Assembly (NCBI RefSeq): GCF_037893185.1
Contig: NZ_CP140772.1
Coordinates: 7,246,001-7,310,000 of the forward strand
DNA from: Chitinophaga sp. 180180018-3
GTDB taxonomy: Bacteria; Bacteroidota; Bacteroidia; Chitinophagales; Chitinophagaceae
DNA: 64,000 bases
Reading direction: 5' to 3'
Shown: piece by piece, positions 18,601-26,649 of the stretch
Numbering within the stretch: position 1 is the first letter of the stretch
How the letters are laid out: the number at the start of each line of letters is the position of its first letter
Made by a program: the position numbers and the translations under genes
The notes under the pieces: generated by a model
The model's database searches: none
Told to the model about the DNA's origin: nothing
Seen by the model: the letters and a program-made list of their open reading frames with translations, nothing else

Positions 18601-18948
18601 AAAAGCACGGTTGGCCATAGCCGTTACCTCCGCTGCTGCCTGAGCCATGTTGGTGCCTTCATAGAAGGTAATCTTCATCATCGTAAGCCCCTGAATATTC
18701 TTCGCTTCAATATCTTTTACACCGGTAACATACAGGAAAAGATTCTGGTAGTTGGTAGCGATAAATCCCTCCATCTGCTGGGGCGACATACCACCATAAG
18801 GCTGCGATACATAGATAGCAGGCAGATTAAGGTCAGGGAAGATATCTATCTTAATATCCCGCGTAGCCTGAATGCCAAAAAACAATAGTCCCACCACCAC
18901 AACGATGATAGCTATCGGTTTTTGTAATGCGGTTTTTATGAGATTCAT
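15697..18948 (-). CDS. RND efflux inner-membrane transporter with His-rich loop
   Basis: About 1083 residues from ATG 18948 (an ATG at 18987 adds 13 residues). It has the full AcrB/CusA fold: a transmembrane helix at the N-terminus, two porter regions, and two sets of TM bundles. The TM4 relay region reads GILVDESTVTIEN (about residues 395-407), with DE instead of AcrB's DD. The TM10 region reads SVGVSVANAI, lacking AcrB Lys940. The cytoplasmic loop between halves contains HHGHGAHPHVH (about 494-506). It exports small molecules or metals by proton antiport; the substrate is unclear. It lies between tolC and the adaptor gene. Confidence 0.9.
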   Translation of the reverse strand: MNLIKTALQKPIAIIVVVVGLLFFGIQATRDIKIDIFPDLNLPAIYVSQPYGGMSPQQMEGFIATNYQNLFLYVTGVKDIEAKNIQGLTMMKITFYEGTNMAQAAAEVTAMANRAFASMPAGTQPPFIIRFDASTLPIGQLALSSATRTNNELQDLAMTIVRPSFSRIAGLTSPAPFGGNSRTVVIHVDPELMRSHHLTADQVVVAIKDNNQISPAGNVRIGDITYLTPANTVIRTVKEFENIPLVMGDGPTVFVKDVAKVEDAADITSSYAVINGKRSVYLPIIKTADASTWTVVNNLKQALPNIQKLLPEDVKISFVFDQSVYVINAVKSLISEGVIGAVLTALMVLLFLGDRRSAYIVIITIPVSIITGVLFLKLAGQTINIMTLSGLALAIGILVDESTVTIENIHQHLEMGKTKAQAVWHACQEIAFPKLLILLCILAVFAPSFTMKGVPRSMFMPLSLAIGFSMIASYLLSQTLVPILANWMLKADKFQHHGHGAHPHVHSDELHKTAGYIETEIADEKQHSKTISGFDRFKLRFIGWLESLMKKRKLVIGAYFVGVLGIVAICMNIIGRDILPKLNNGQFQLRLKEPTGTRLERTEAMLIKSTEILKEMVGAKNIDITSSFVGTHPSSYSTNPIYLFMATPNEAVLQVNLKEDFKVNMDEFKEKLRKRIHEQLPEVKMSFEPIDLTDKVMSQGASTPIEIAVMGKNLKESLPYAQKVLAEMKKIPYLRDVQINQPMQYPAIRINIDRERAGQLGVSISDIAKSLTASTSSSRFTEKNNWLDERNATSYFVQISVPENEMSSINDMAAIPVSKDKSRPSLGDVATLKPDTVVGEYDRIGAVRIVSIGANIHRKDLGKASAAVAEAIKRAGEPPRGISVEKRGLMTLLNETLESLQSGLLVAIIVILLLLAANFQSFKVALVIISTIPAVLAGSLVMLLLTGSTLNLQSYMGIIMSVGVSVANAILLITNAEKLRLENHNASRSALEGASIRLRPILMTSIAMVAGMIPMASGLGEAGDQTAPLGRAVIGGLIASTFASLFILPLVFSWVQQRSSVKSVSLDPEDENSPYYVPGAQRL

Positions 18949-19017
18949 AAAAAGTTTTGTTCTGTTGTTAGATTCTTTTTTCAGCATACCCGGACTGTTT
19001 CCACGGGCAGCTGACAG

Positions 19018-20433
19018 TTACAGCTGGTTTAAAAACAGTTGCAGATCGCCTACCGTAGCCGACTTATACAATATTGCCTGCCATACGCCATTGTAGGCGA
19101 TATCCCGGTCAGTTTCTGCGCGGTTGATGTTGTACAGCGCCTGTGCCAGGTCGGCGATATTGGATAACCCATTTTCATACAGCGTGCTTTTCTGCAAAAA
19201 AGCGTCGCTGGCTGCTTTCAGGCCCATAGGCGCTTCCCTGTATTTCTTCACGGCGTTTTCTATCTGCTGTTCCGACAGCTGTAACTGGTGCTGCAAACGG
19301 CTGTAGGTTTGATTGTATTCGTTCTTTAATCCTTCGGTTGTATAGTACTGGCGGGTAACCTGCGAATGGGTACGCCAGAGATCCGTCACCGTCCAGGAGA
19401 GGTTCAGACCCAGGAGATAATTGCCTACCTGTGGCTTTGCTCCTGACCAGTAGCTCTGGCTATAGTTGTGCAGGTTGGCGGCGCCATAGTCGTAATCAAA
19501 GCCGGAGCCGCGTGTTTGCAATACCCCCATAAACGATAACCGGGGCATTACATTTTTGCTGATCAGCTGTTGGTTGGCCTGGCTCAGCGTCACTCTCGCG
19601 TTATACAACCTAAGCAGCGGCTGTGTTTTAAGCGTGGTGGTATCATCCGGCGTGACGGTTTCCAGCAGCTGGTTCGGAATCTTGGTAATGAAGGTGGTGT
19701 CCAGCACAAACTCCTGCGGCGTCACGTCCATCATTTCTGATAACTTATTGCTTTGTACGTTTTCATAATTTACCGCGTCTACCAAAGTCAGTTTCGCTTT
19801 GGAAACTTCTGCATTGGCAATCGAGCTATCTACCCCTGCACTGAGCCCGTTCAATGCCCTGGTCACGATGATCTGCCGCAGGTCGTACGCCCGCCTGAGG
19901 TTCGATTCCATCGAAACTCTCAGCCGCTGCGCAGCGAGCAGGTTCAGATAAGCGCTGGCGATGCGCACCTGTTGCTCAAATTTCTCCTGCTCCAGATCTG
20001 CCTGATTAGTATTCAGCTGTTCTTTGGCCATTTGCACTTTGGCGTGCTGGCGGCCGAACGTAACCACATCCCAACTAATATTGGCAAGATACAAACCACC
20101 AAAGGCTGCGTTCCAGTTCTGGGTTGGCAATGCAGGTCCGGAGGCTCCGGTAGTCCATCCTTTATATCCCCACATGGGGCCATTCTCTCCGTTCACTGTT
20201 CCAAAGCTATTCTGTGCATTCAGGTTCAGGTCAGGTAGGTATTCCCGTTTGACCGCACTGATGTTGGCAGTAGCAGCCCTGGCATAGTTCTCTTTCGCCT
20301 TAATAGACTGGTAATTTTTCAATCCTGTTTGCAGGGCCTCCTGCAATGTAAGAGGGCGGGTCTGACTGTTCACCGTTACCGGGCTACAGGCCGCCGTAAT
20401 CACCAGCAGATAAAGCGGTTTCCAGATGTTCAT
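19018..20433 (-). CDS. TolC family outer-membrane efflux channel
   Basis: A 471-residue protein with a signal peptide and two OEP repeats typical of TolC/OprM. It shows long amphipathic helices (e.g. NISWDVVTFGRQHAKVQMAK and LQLSEQQIENAVKKYREAP) and the early LTLQEALQTGLKNY motif. It forms the outer-membrane duct of the tripartite pump encoded by the next two genes. It is the first gene of the operon, with a -7 element about 62 nt upstream and an AraC regulator gene beyond that on the same strand. Confidence 0.92.
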   Translation of the reverse strand: MNIWKPLYLLVITAACSPVTVNSQTRPLTLQEALQTGLKNYQSIKAKENYARAATANISAVKREYLPDLNLNAQNSFGTVNGENGPMWGYKGWTTGASGPALPTQNWNAAFGGLYLANISWDVVTFGRQHAKVQMAKEQLNTNQADLEQEKFEQQVRIASAYLNLLAAQRLRVSMESNLRRAYDLRQIIVTRALNGLSAGVDSSIANAEVSKAKLTLVDAVNYENVQSNKLSEMMDVTPQEFVLDTTFITKIPNQLLETVTPDDTTTLKTQPLLRLYNARVTLSQANQQLISKNVMPRLSFMGVLQTRGSGFDYDYGAANLHNYSQSYWSGAKPQVGNYLLGLNLSWTVTDLWRTHSQVTRQYYTTEGLKNEYNQTYSRLQHQLQLSEQQIENAVKKYREAPMGLKAASDAFLQKSTLYENGLSNIADLAQALYNINRAETDRDIAYNGVWQAILYKSATVGDLQLFLNQL

Positions 20434-20494
20434 ATATTAATCTATAGCGTCTAAACAAAAAGCCGTTTGGTAAGGGCTGGCAATTTTAAGTACG

Positions 20495-20502
20495 CAAATA
20501 TA
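20495..20502 (-). promoter_or_regulatory. -7 promoter element for the tolC-RND-adaptor operon
   Basis: The minus strand reads TATATTTG, in the gap between the AraC gene and tolC. It implies a leader of about 55 nt. No clear -33 TTG at 19 nt. Confidence 0.6.
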
Positions 20503-20550
20503 GAGTAGGGGTATCGGAGCATGTTAGGACAATTCAACTATTGACTTGTA

Positions 20551-21414
20551 CTATTTGAACATCATATCGCGGAAGTCCTGTGGAGAAATACCTGTATTAT
20601 TTTTAAAAAAACGGCTGAAGTAGGCGGGGTCTTCGAATCCAAGTTCGTAGCAGATCTCCTTTACACTTTTATGACTAAAAGCAAGATTGCGTTTGGCTTC
20701 CAGTACAATACGATCGTGCAGCAGCTCTGTTACAGTGCGGCCGGAGCATTCTTTCGTGATTTCATTGAGTCTTTTCGGAGTCAGCGCAAAAGCATTGGCA
20801 TAAAATGTCACCTGATGTTCTGTGCGATAATGCTCTTCGAGCAGGCGGCGAAGTTGTACCACCCTGGCATCGTGTGTATGAGGCATCATGGTGGTGGCGG
20901 CATTGCGGGTTTTCTCCCGTTCAATCAGGAGCAGAAATGCATTCAGGTAATGTTTGATAATTCCGCTGCTGCAATGTGGCGCACAGCTTTTCTCGAGGCT
21001 CATGAGTGTTACCAGTCCGGCCAGCGATTCACCTGTGGCGGCTGTAATGCTTATTGGTCCGTATCCATGCCAGCTATCGAACAGGGAAGTGAAATCGTAC
21101 AATGTTTCCTTATCGTGCTTGTTGGTGAAGTAAAACTGCTCGGTAAAATAGAGGAAAGATCCTTCCCGCTCGCAATCCAGCTGGTGTACCTGGCCAGGGC
21201 GTAACAGAAAGATCATATTATCTTCCACTTCGTACCATACAAAGTCTACCATATGCCTGCCCTTGCCCTTTGTGATCCAGATAACCTGAAAATGATCATG
21301 GCGGTGGGGCTGGTCAGTCAGCTCATTTCTGAACATGCCCAGTGCTGCAACATTGAACTGCCCCTTGAATGGCAGCTGCTGGTAAGGTATGTCAATACTC
21401 CTGTTAACTAACAT
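20551..21414 (-). CDS. AraC family transcriptional regulator
   Basis: A 287-residue regulator. The N-terminal cupin-type sensing domain (about residues 20-150) includes HRHDHFQVIWITKGKG. The C-terminal double HTH (about 185-285) includes KRLNEITKECSGRTVTELL and VKEICYELGFEDPAYFSRFF. It sits directly upstream of, and in line with, the efflux operon and so probably controls it in response to a small ligand. It is divergent from ispG. The ATG at 21414 lies 10 nt after a -7 element. Confidence 0.92.
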   Translation of the reverse strand: MLVNRSIDIPYQQLPFKGQFNVAALGMFRNELTDQPHRHDHFQVIWITKGKGRHMVDFVWYEVEDNMIFLLRPGQVHQLDCEREGSFLYFTEQFYFTNKHDKETLYDFTSLFDSWHGYGPISITAATGESLAGLVTLMSLEKSCAPHCSSGIIKHYLNAFLLLIEREKTRNAATTMMPHTHDARVVQLRRLLEEHYRTEHQVTFYANAFALTPKRLNEITKECSGRTVTELLHDRIVLEAKRNLAFSHKSVKEICYELGFEDPAYFSRFFKNNTGISPQDFRDMMFK

Positions 21415-21424
21415 AAGGTGGTTT

Positions 21425-21432
21425 CAAAAATA
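21425..21432 (-). promoter_or_regulatory. -7 promoter element for the AraC regulator
   Basis: The minus strand reads TATTTTTG, ending 10 nt before the ATG, so the mRNA leader would be only a few nucleotides. Confidence 0.55.
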
Positions 21433-21522
21433 CACCATTATCCCTTATTTATTCTCCACTGTAACTGCCGTTCGTGGAATTTAATGTAGCTTTAAGTACG
21501 TTTTTTAATCTCACATGTTTAC

Positions 21523-21530
21523 TAACTTTG
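21523..21530 (+). promoter_or_regulatory. -7 promoter element for ispG
   Basis: TAACTTTG matches TAnnTTTG and lies 25 nt upstream of the ispG ATG at 21556. Confidence 0.6.
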
Positions 21531-21555
21531 CACCCTCAGGAAAATAAAAAATTGT

Positions 21556-23517
21556 ATGCAACTGTATTGCAACTCGCTGACAACATATAAGCGCCTCTCC
21601 ACACTGGAAGTGAAGGTGGGAGATCTTATCATCGGAAACCTGAACCCTATTCGTATTCAAACCATGACCACCACCGATACGATGGATACAGCTGCTACAG
21701 TAGCACAAACCATCCGTTGTATTGAGGCGGGCGCCGAACTGGTGCGTATCACAGCTCCCAGTAAAAAGGAGGCAGACAATCTGCTGGTTATCAGGAATGC
21801 ACTCCGCAGGCAGGGTTATACAACACCTCTCATAGCAGATATACATTTTACACCTAATGCAGCGGAGATTGCCGCCCGTATTGTGGAGAAAGTGAGAGTG
21901 AACCCGGGGAATTATGTTGATAAAAAGAAATTTGAGCAGATAGATTACACCGACAGTGAATATCTCGAGGAAATAAACCGTATTCGTGAGCGATTCACGC
22001 CGCTGGTAAAGATCTGCAAGGAATATGGTACTGCCATGCGCATCGGTACCAATCATGGATCCCTGAGCGATCGTATTATGAGCCGCTACGGTGATACGCC
22101 AAATGGCATGGTGGAAAGCGCCATGGAGTTTCTCCGCATTGCAGAAGATCTCCATTACCGCAATATCGTGCTGAGTATGAAAGCCAGCAATCCGCAGGTG
22201 ATGGTACAGGCCTACCGCCTGCTTGTAGAAAAGATGCAGGAAGAGCTTGGCCATTGCTATCCGCTGCACCTGGGCGTAACCGAAGCCGGCGATGGCGAAG
22301 ATGGCCGTATCAAATCCGCGATCGGTATAGGTACACTGCTGGAAGATGGTGTAGGCGATACCATCCGTGTGTCGCTGACAGAGGACCCGGAATTTGAACT
22401 GCCCGTGTGTAAGGACATCGTAAAGAGATATACTAACAGAAACGACCATACGAATATTCCGCCGGTGACACAGGTCCCCTACTCGCCCTTTGAATATAAA
22501 CGCCGGGAAACAGTTCCGGTAGAAAATACAGGCGACAAGCAGGTGCCCGTAGTGGTGGCCGACTACAGCAGCTATACGGCTATCAGCCCCGAAGACCTGA
22601 CCGGTATCGGATACCAGTACGATGAACCGAGCGACAAATGGAATATAGGAGACGCCGCAGCAGATTATATCTACACCGGCAGGCAGATTCCCTCCTTCGG
22701 CTTACCAGGCACCCTCCGGGTAGTAGTGGATGCCGACATCTGGCAGCAGCAACACGATAAACAAACGCTGGTCCCCTGCTTTGATGCACGCCAATTCGTG
22801 GCAGCCACAGCTGCTCAACAGATCGGGCATATCAATTTCGTAAAATTCGACTGTAACCACCTGGAGGCCAATGATAATCAGGCGCTGTTACAAGTGCTTG
22901 CCCAGCAGGCTGCCGCCAATCATACAGTGCTGATAGCTACTGCCACAGGCGATAATGCCATGGCAGCGATCAGGCGTCTGTTCATGTTGCTGCTGGAAAA
23001 AAATATCAAAGTGCCTGTTATTATTCATAGCATCAGCGGGCAACAGACTGCCGATGAACACCTGATCCATCATGCTACGGAAGCAGGGGCACTGTTACTG
23101 GACGGCTTCGGCGATGGATTATGGCTCAGCAACGAGGGCCAGCAGCCAGCGCAGACAGCTGCTATTAACAATATTGCATTCGGCATTCTGCAGGCCACCC
23201 GAACCCGTATTTCCAAAACAGAATATATCTCCTGTCCGTCGTGCGGGCGTACCCTGTTTGATCTGCAGGAAACCACCGCAAGGATCCGTGCCGTGACCCA
23301 CCATCTCAAGGGCGTAAAAATCGCCATTATGGGCTGTATCGTAAACGGTCCGGGGGAAATGGCAGATGCTGATTTTGGCTATGTGGGCAGTGGTGTAGGC
23401 AAAATAACGCTCTACAGAGGTAAGGAAATCGTGAAACGTGGCTTAAACAGTGACGTTGCCGTGAACGAACTGATCAACCTCATCCGTGAAAACGGCATGT
23501 GGGTAGACAAAAACTAA
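21556..23517 (+). CDS. ispG: 4-hydroxy-3-methylbut-2-enyl-diphosphate synthase, long form
   Basis: A 653-residue IspG/GcpE. It has an N-terminal TIM barrel (IRIQTMTTTDTMDTAATV onward) and a C-terminal iron-sulfur domain with CPSC (Cys560, Cys563) and Cys594 in MGCIVNGPGE, the ligands of the [4Fe-4S] cluster. A large insert of roughly 250 residues separates the two, as in the plant, Chlamydia and Bacteroidota long form; typical bacterial IspG has about 370 residues. It performs the penultimate step of the MEP isoprenoid pathway. It has its own promoter and no pathway neighbours. Confidence 0.95.
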   Translation: MQLYCNSLTTYKRLSTLEVKVGDLIIGNLNPIRIQTMTTTDTMDTAATVAQTIRCIEAGAELVRITAPSKKEADNLLVIRNALRRQGYTTPLIADIHFTPNAAEIAARIVEKVRVNPGNYVDKKKFEQIDYTDSEYLEEINRIRERFTPLVKICKEYGTAMRIGTNHGSLSDRIMSRYGDTPNGMVESAMEFLRIAEDLHYRNIVLSMKASNPQVMVQAYRLLVEKMQEELGHCYPLHLGVTEAGDGEDGRIKSAIGIGTLLEDGVGDTIRVSLTEDPEFELPVCKDIVKRYTNRNDHTNIPPVTQVPYSPFEYKRRETVPVENTGDKQVPVVVADYSSYTAISPEDLTGIGYQYDEPSDKWNIGDAAADYIYTGRQIPSFGLPGTLRVVVDADIWQQQHDKQTLVPCFDARQFVAATAAQQIGHINFVKFDCNHLEANDNQALLQVLAQQAAANHTVLIATATGDNAMAAIRRLFMLLLEKNIKVPVIIHSISGQQTADEHLIHHATEAGALLLDGFGDGLWLSNEGQQPAQTAAINNIAFGILQATRTRISKTEYISCPSCGRTLFDLQETTARIRAVTHHLKGVKIAIMGCIVNGPGEMADADFGYVGSGVGKITLYRGKEIVKRGLNSDVAVNELINLIRENGMWVDKN

Positions 23518-23599
23518 TGCTTAAATATTCCTTAAAAACGGGGTCAGCAGGTTGCAGTAATGAAGAAAAAGGCTTAAATTTCAATAAAACATATTTGAT

Positions 23600-23959
23600 A
23601 TGAAAAAGCTCCTCACCGGATTGTTAGCCATGTTCATGGGAATGACCGTAGCTATGGCACAAGCACCCGCGGCTGCACCTGCAACTGCTGCCAAAAAAGA
23701 AGTAAAAACTGCGAAGGCTAAAGCTGAGCACAAAGTAGAAAAAACAGAAAAAGCTGCTGCCGCTCCCGCTGCTACCGCAGCCGCTAAAACCGAGCAGAAA
23801 GCCGACCATCTGAAAAAAGACGGTACTCCTGACAAACGTTTCAAAGAAAACAAAGGTGCTACTGCAGCTCCTGCCGGACCACTGAAAAAAGACGGTACTC
23901 CGGACATGCGCTACAAAGCAAACAATAAAAACGCAGGTAAGAAGAAAGCCAAATCCTAA
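23600..23959 (+). CDS. Small Lys/Ala-rich exported protein with duplicated KDGTPD motif
   Basis: A 119-residue protein with a signal peptide (MKKLLTGLLAMFMGMTVAMA). A strongly Ala/Lys-rich coiled segment follows, then two copies of a short motif, LKKDGTPDKRFKENK and LKKDGTPDMRYKANN. No enzymatic family is recognised. The motif seems to be shared among small secreted Bacteroidota proteins (from memory, not searched). The mature protein is highly basic. It stands alone, followed by a very strong terminator, and is likely well expressed. Confidence 0.75.
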   Translation: MKKLLTGLLAMFMGMTVAMAQAPAAAPATAAKKEVKTAKAKAEHKVEKTEKAAAAPAATAAAKTEQKADHLKKDGTPDKRFKENKGATAAPAGPLKKDGTPDMRYKANNKNAGKKKAKS

Positions 23960-23980
23960 CCTGTCTGTAAACAGATTCTT

Positions 23981-24025
23981 AAAAAAGAAGGCTGTATCCT
24001 TATCGGATACAGCCTTCTTTTTTAT
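23981..24025 (+). terminator. Strong rho-independent terminator
   Basis: A perfect 19-bp stem: 23981-23999 pairs with 24005-24023 around the loop TTATC. The A-run on the left and T-run on the right make it work in both directions. Confidence 0.93.
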
Positions 24026-24191
24026 ATACTACTCCTTCCTTTTCAGGCCATTTTTGCTATTTTTATCGCTTCGCACGTATGAATTCACCCGTTTTTAATA
24101 ACTAAAAGTTATCACTAATAGTTATTAGTTATTTGACTGAACTCTGGTGGGCAGCTACATTTGCAATGTAATCCACCAACCTGTAATTGTA

Positions 24192-25190
24192 ATGGGAACC
24201 AACAACATCCAACGTTATAAACGGATACTATCCGGCGTTCTTGTATGCCTGATGATGTTAATACTGATAGTCGGTATTGAGACCTTTTTCATTTTTGCGC
24301 GCACTTTGTCCGGCAAGTCCCTGGCTAAAGATGCAGCCATACCAAATTCTCCCGCTGCGTGGCAGCCACCATCCATGGCCAGCATTCCGGCCGGTGAAAA
24401 CGGGATATCTATCCTCTACGGTCAGATGCTTGTCAGAGAAACCGCCCGTTTCCTGGGCCCTAAGGGCAGCGTTATGCAAATCACCAATGGAATGAATTGT
24501 CAGAACTGTCATCTGCAGGCCGGTACCAAGCCATTCGGGAACAACTACAGCGCCACCGCTGTTTCTTATCCTAAATTCAGAAGCCGGTCTAACAGCATTG
24601 AAACCCTGAACAAGCGGATCAGCGACTGCTTTGAACGCAGCCTGAATGGGGAGGCGCCCGACAGCAACGGCCGGGAAATGACCGCTATCCGCCATTATAT
24701 CGAATGGGTGGGAAGCGATGTACATCGCGATCAGCAACCGGAAGGCAGTGGCATCCGGAAGCCAGCCTACCTGAACCGTGCTGCCGACCCTGCGAAGGGG
24801 GCAAAAATATATACGCAAAAATGCCAGAGCTGCCATGGCGCCAATGGTGAAGGCGTTCAACAGGCCGATGGCGTCGCATATACTTATCCGCCGCTATGGG
24901 GCGAACATAGCTATAATGATGGCGCAGGCCTTTACCGGCTATCGAACTTTGCAGGTTACGTAAAATACAATATGCCCTTCGGCGTTGATTATACCGCACC
25001 TCAGCTGAGCGACGAAGAAGCCTGGGATGTTGCTGCGTTTATCAATTCACAGCCACGCCCGCATAAAGATCAGTCGGCCGACTGGAAAACCCTGAAAAAG
25101 AAACCCGTTGATTTTCCTTTCGGGCCTTATGCAGATGCGTTTTCAGAGCAACAACATAAATACGGGCCATTCAAACCCATGCAACAATAA
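24192..25190 (+). CDS. Diheme c-type cytochrome, TsdA-like (thiosulfate dehydrogenase family)
   Basis: A 332-residue protein from ATG 24192 (an upstream GTG at 24147 is less likely). It has an N-terminal membrane anchor (about residues 11-35) and two haem sites, CQNCH (Cys103-His107) and CQSCH (Cys211-His215). Between them lies YPKFRSRS...DCFERSLNG, the block typical of TsdA. Cys146 in DCFERS is a candidate axial ligand, and Met in YNMPFG a likely ligand of haem 2. The family interconverts thiosulfate and tetrathionate in the periplasm. It is the first of four closely spaced genes. Confidence 0.78.
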   Translation: MGTNNIQRYKRILSGVLVCLMMLILIVGIETFFIFARTLSGKSLAKDAAIPNSPAAWQPPSMASIPAGENGISILYGQMLVRETARFLGPKGSVMQITNGMNCQNCHLQAGTKPFGNNYSATAVSYPKFRSRSNSIETLNKRISDCFERSLNGEAPDSNGREMTAIRHYIEWVGSDVHRDQQPEGSGIRKPAYLNRAADPAKGAKIYTQKCQSCHGANGEGVQQADGVAYTYPPLWGEHSYNDGAGLYRLSNFAGYVKYNMPFGVDYTAPQLSDEEAWDVAAFINSQPRPHKDQSADWKTLKKKPVDFPFGPYADAFSEQQHKYGPFKPMQQ

Positions 25191-25211
25191 TCGTTAAACA
25201 AATAAACAACC

Positions 25212-25631
25212 ATGAAAAAAACACTGCTGCTACTAAGCCTCATCTGCCTTCTGGGCACACAGTATGCAATGAGCCAGCGCAAACCCAGGTATAAAGCTGT
25301 TTATCAGCTGAACAGCGATGACGACAAAACGATCCGTAGTACCCTTCGCAATATCAAGAATGCATTGGAAGATCCCCGTTTGCACGATAAAGTGACCATT
25401 GAACTCGTAGCGCATGGTGGAGGTGTAACCGTTTACAGGAAAGATCATCCATATGAATCACTACTGCAGGAACTGCAGACGAAAGGAGTTATCCTCCTGG
25501 AATGCGAAAACACGCTGCGGGAACGGAATATCTCCAAAGAAGAGCTGTTCCCGTTCATCAATTACACTCCCAGCGGTAATGGAGAACTGATCATCAAACA
25601 ATCCGAAGGCTGGGTGTATGTTCATCCTTAA
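25212..25631 (+). CDS. Exported DsrE-family sulfur-carrier-like protein
   Basis: A 139-residue protein with a signal peptide (MKKTLLLLSLICLLGTQYAMS). A DsrE/DsrF-like fold follows: VYQLNSDDDKTIRSTLRNIKN, VTIELVAHGGGV, and a single conserved-position Cys98 in ILLECENTL, where the family carries persulfide sulfur. Most DsrE proteins are cytoplasmic; export is the unusual point. It starts 21 nt after the diheme cytochrome gene, which supports a shared sulfur-compound function. Confidence 0.8.
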   Translation: MKKTLLLLSLICLLGTQYAMSQRKPRYKAVYQLNSDDDKTIRSTLRNIKNALEDPRLHDKVTIELVAHGGGVTVYRKDHPYESLLQELQTKGVILLECENTLRERNISKEELFPFINYTPSGNGELIIKQSEGWVYVHP

Positions 25632-25649
25632 CCCGGAATACATCTCGTT

Positions 25650-25675
25650 CAGGCTAACCATTAGCTGTTAGCCTG
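25650..25675 (+). terminator. Small hairpin between the dsrE-like and binding-protein genes
   Basis: CAGGCTAAC (25650-25658) pairs perfectly with GTTAGCCTG (25667-25675). There is no T-run, so it may be an attenuator or an RNA-stability element rather than a full terminator. It contains the TTAGCTGTTAGC sequence of the intergenic repeat family. Confidence 0.5.
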
Positions 25676-25709
25676 AAATACCTCCCTCATTCATTTAAAT
25701 CAATCAATA

Positions 25710-26627
25710 ATGAAATACTTTACAAAAATGCTGGCGGCGCTGTTGCTGTTGGCCGGAGTGTTACACGCCCAGGAACACCGCTTTGATCCTCCCTGGAACA
25801 CACCTCCCGCAGCAGGCGTATCCTTTACTGTGTATGGCATAGACAATGCCCCCGACCTGTACGGCGATATCACAGATCCTCAGCTTGTAATATTCTTTGC
25901 CGGCAATCAATTCATGGTGATCGATTCTCTTATCGGCGATTTTAAGAAGGCATATCCGCAATACCAGCGTGTATTTGCAGAAACGCTGCCACCAGGCATT
26001 CTGGCGAAACAGATACTAAGCGGCTCGCTGGTAATGGGCAACCTGCGGATCAGCCACCGGCCGGATATTTATACAGCAGGCAAGAACCGGATCGATCAGC
26101 TGCGCGACAGCTTCTCCGTGGTGAAGAACTATGCCGGCAACACCCTGGCGATAATGGTACCCCGGAACAATCCTAAGAAAGTTCATTCCCTGGCCGATCT
26201 GGCGCGTAAAGACGTAAGAATAAGCATGCCCAATCCCGCCTGGGAAGGGATAGGCAAACGCATTGAAGAAGCCTATATAAAGGCCGGCGGTAATAAACTG
26301 CAGCAAAAAATCATGAAGGAAAAAGTGACCGCTGGCACTACCTACCTGACCCAGATACACCACCGCGAAACACCCATGCGTATCCTGTACGGGCAGTCTG
26401 ATGCAGGGCCTGTGTGGTACACAGAGGCGTACTATCAGCAACTGGCCGGGCATCCTGTTAGCCTGGTGCCGGTGCCGGAAAAGGATAATATCAAAGCATC
26501 CTATTGGGCGGGGATCCTGAAAAGTGCACCGCATCCTCAGGCAGCGCTCGACTTTATGACCTTCCTGACAGGGCCACAGGGCCAGGGCATTTACAGGCAC
26601 TTTGGCTTTACGCCACCAGAGATGTAA
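25710..26627 (+). CDS. Periplasmic substrate-binding protein, ModA/PBP-like
   Basis: A 305-residue protein with a signal peptide ending near VLHAQ. The fold is that of type II periplasmic-binding proteins of the molybdate/sulfate class: LVIFFAGNQFMVIDSLIGDF, LAIMVPRNNPKKVHSLADLA, DAGPVWYTEAYY, and a closing helix HPQAALDFMTFLTGPQGQGI. No ABC permease or ATPase gene is adjacent, so it may serve as an anion-binding partner or sensor rather than a transporter part. It sits between the dsrE-like gene and a LysR gene. Confidence 0.75.
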   Translation: MKYFTKMLAALLLLAGVLHAQEHRFDPPWNTPPAAGVSFTVYGIDNAPDLYGDITDPQLVIFFAGNQFMVIDSLIGDFKKAYPQYQRVFAETLPPGILAKQILSGSLVMGNLRISHRPDIYTAGKNRIDQLRDSFSVVKNYAGNTLAIMVPRNNPKKVHSLADLARKDVRISMPNPAWEGIGKRIEEAYIKAGGNKLQQKIMKEKVTAGTTYLTQIHHRETPMRILYGQSDAGPVWYTEAYYQQLAGHPVSLVPVPEKDNIKASYWAGILKSAPHPQAALDFMTFLTGPQGQGIYRHFGFTPPEM

Positions 26628-26629
26628 GG

Positions 26630-26637
26630 TATTTTTG
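26630..26637 (+). promoter_or_regulatory. -7 promoter element for the LysR gene
   Basis: TATTTTTG starts 3 nt after the binding-protein stop and ends 12 nt before the lysR ATG. The regulator may therefore also be transcribed on its own. Confidence 0.5.
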
Positions 26638-26649
26638 TATTTTTAATGC

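Noticed and set aside
21511..22449. A 312-codon minus-strand frame opposite ispG
   Set aside because: It lies entirely on the complement of the well-supported ispG gene and its translation has no recognisable family pattern; judged a shadow.
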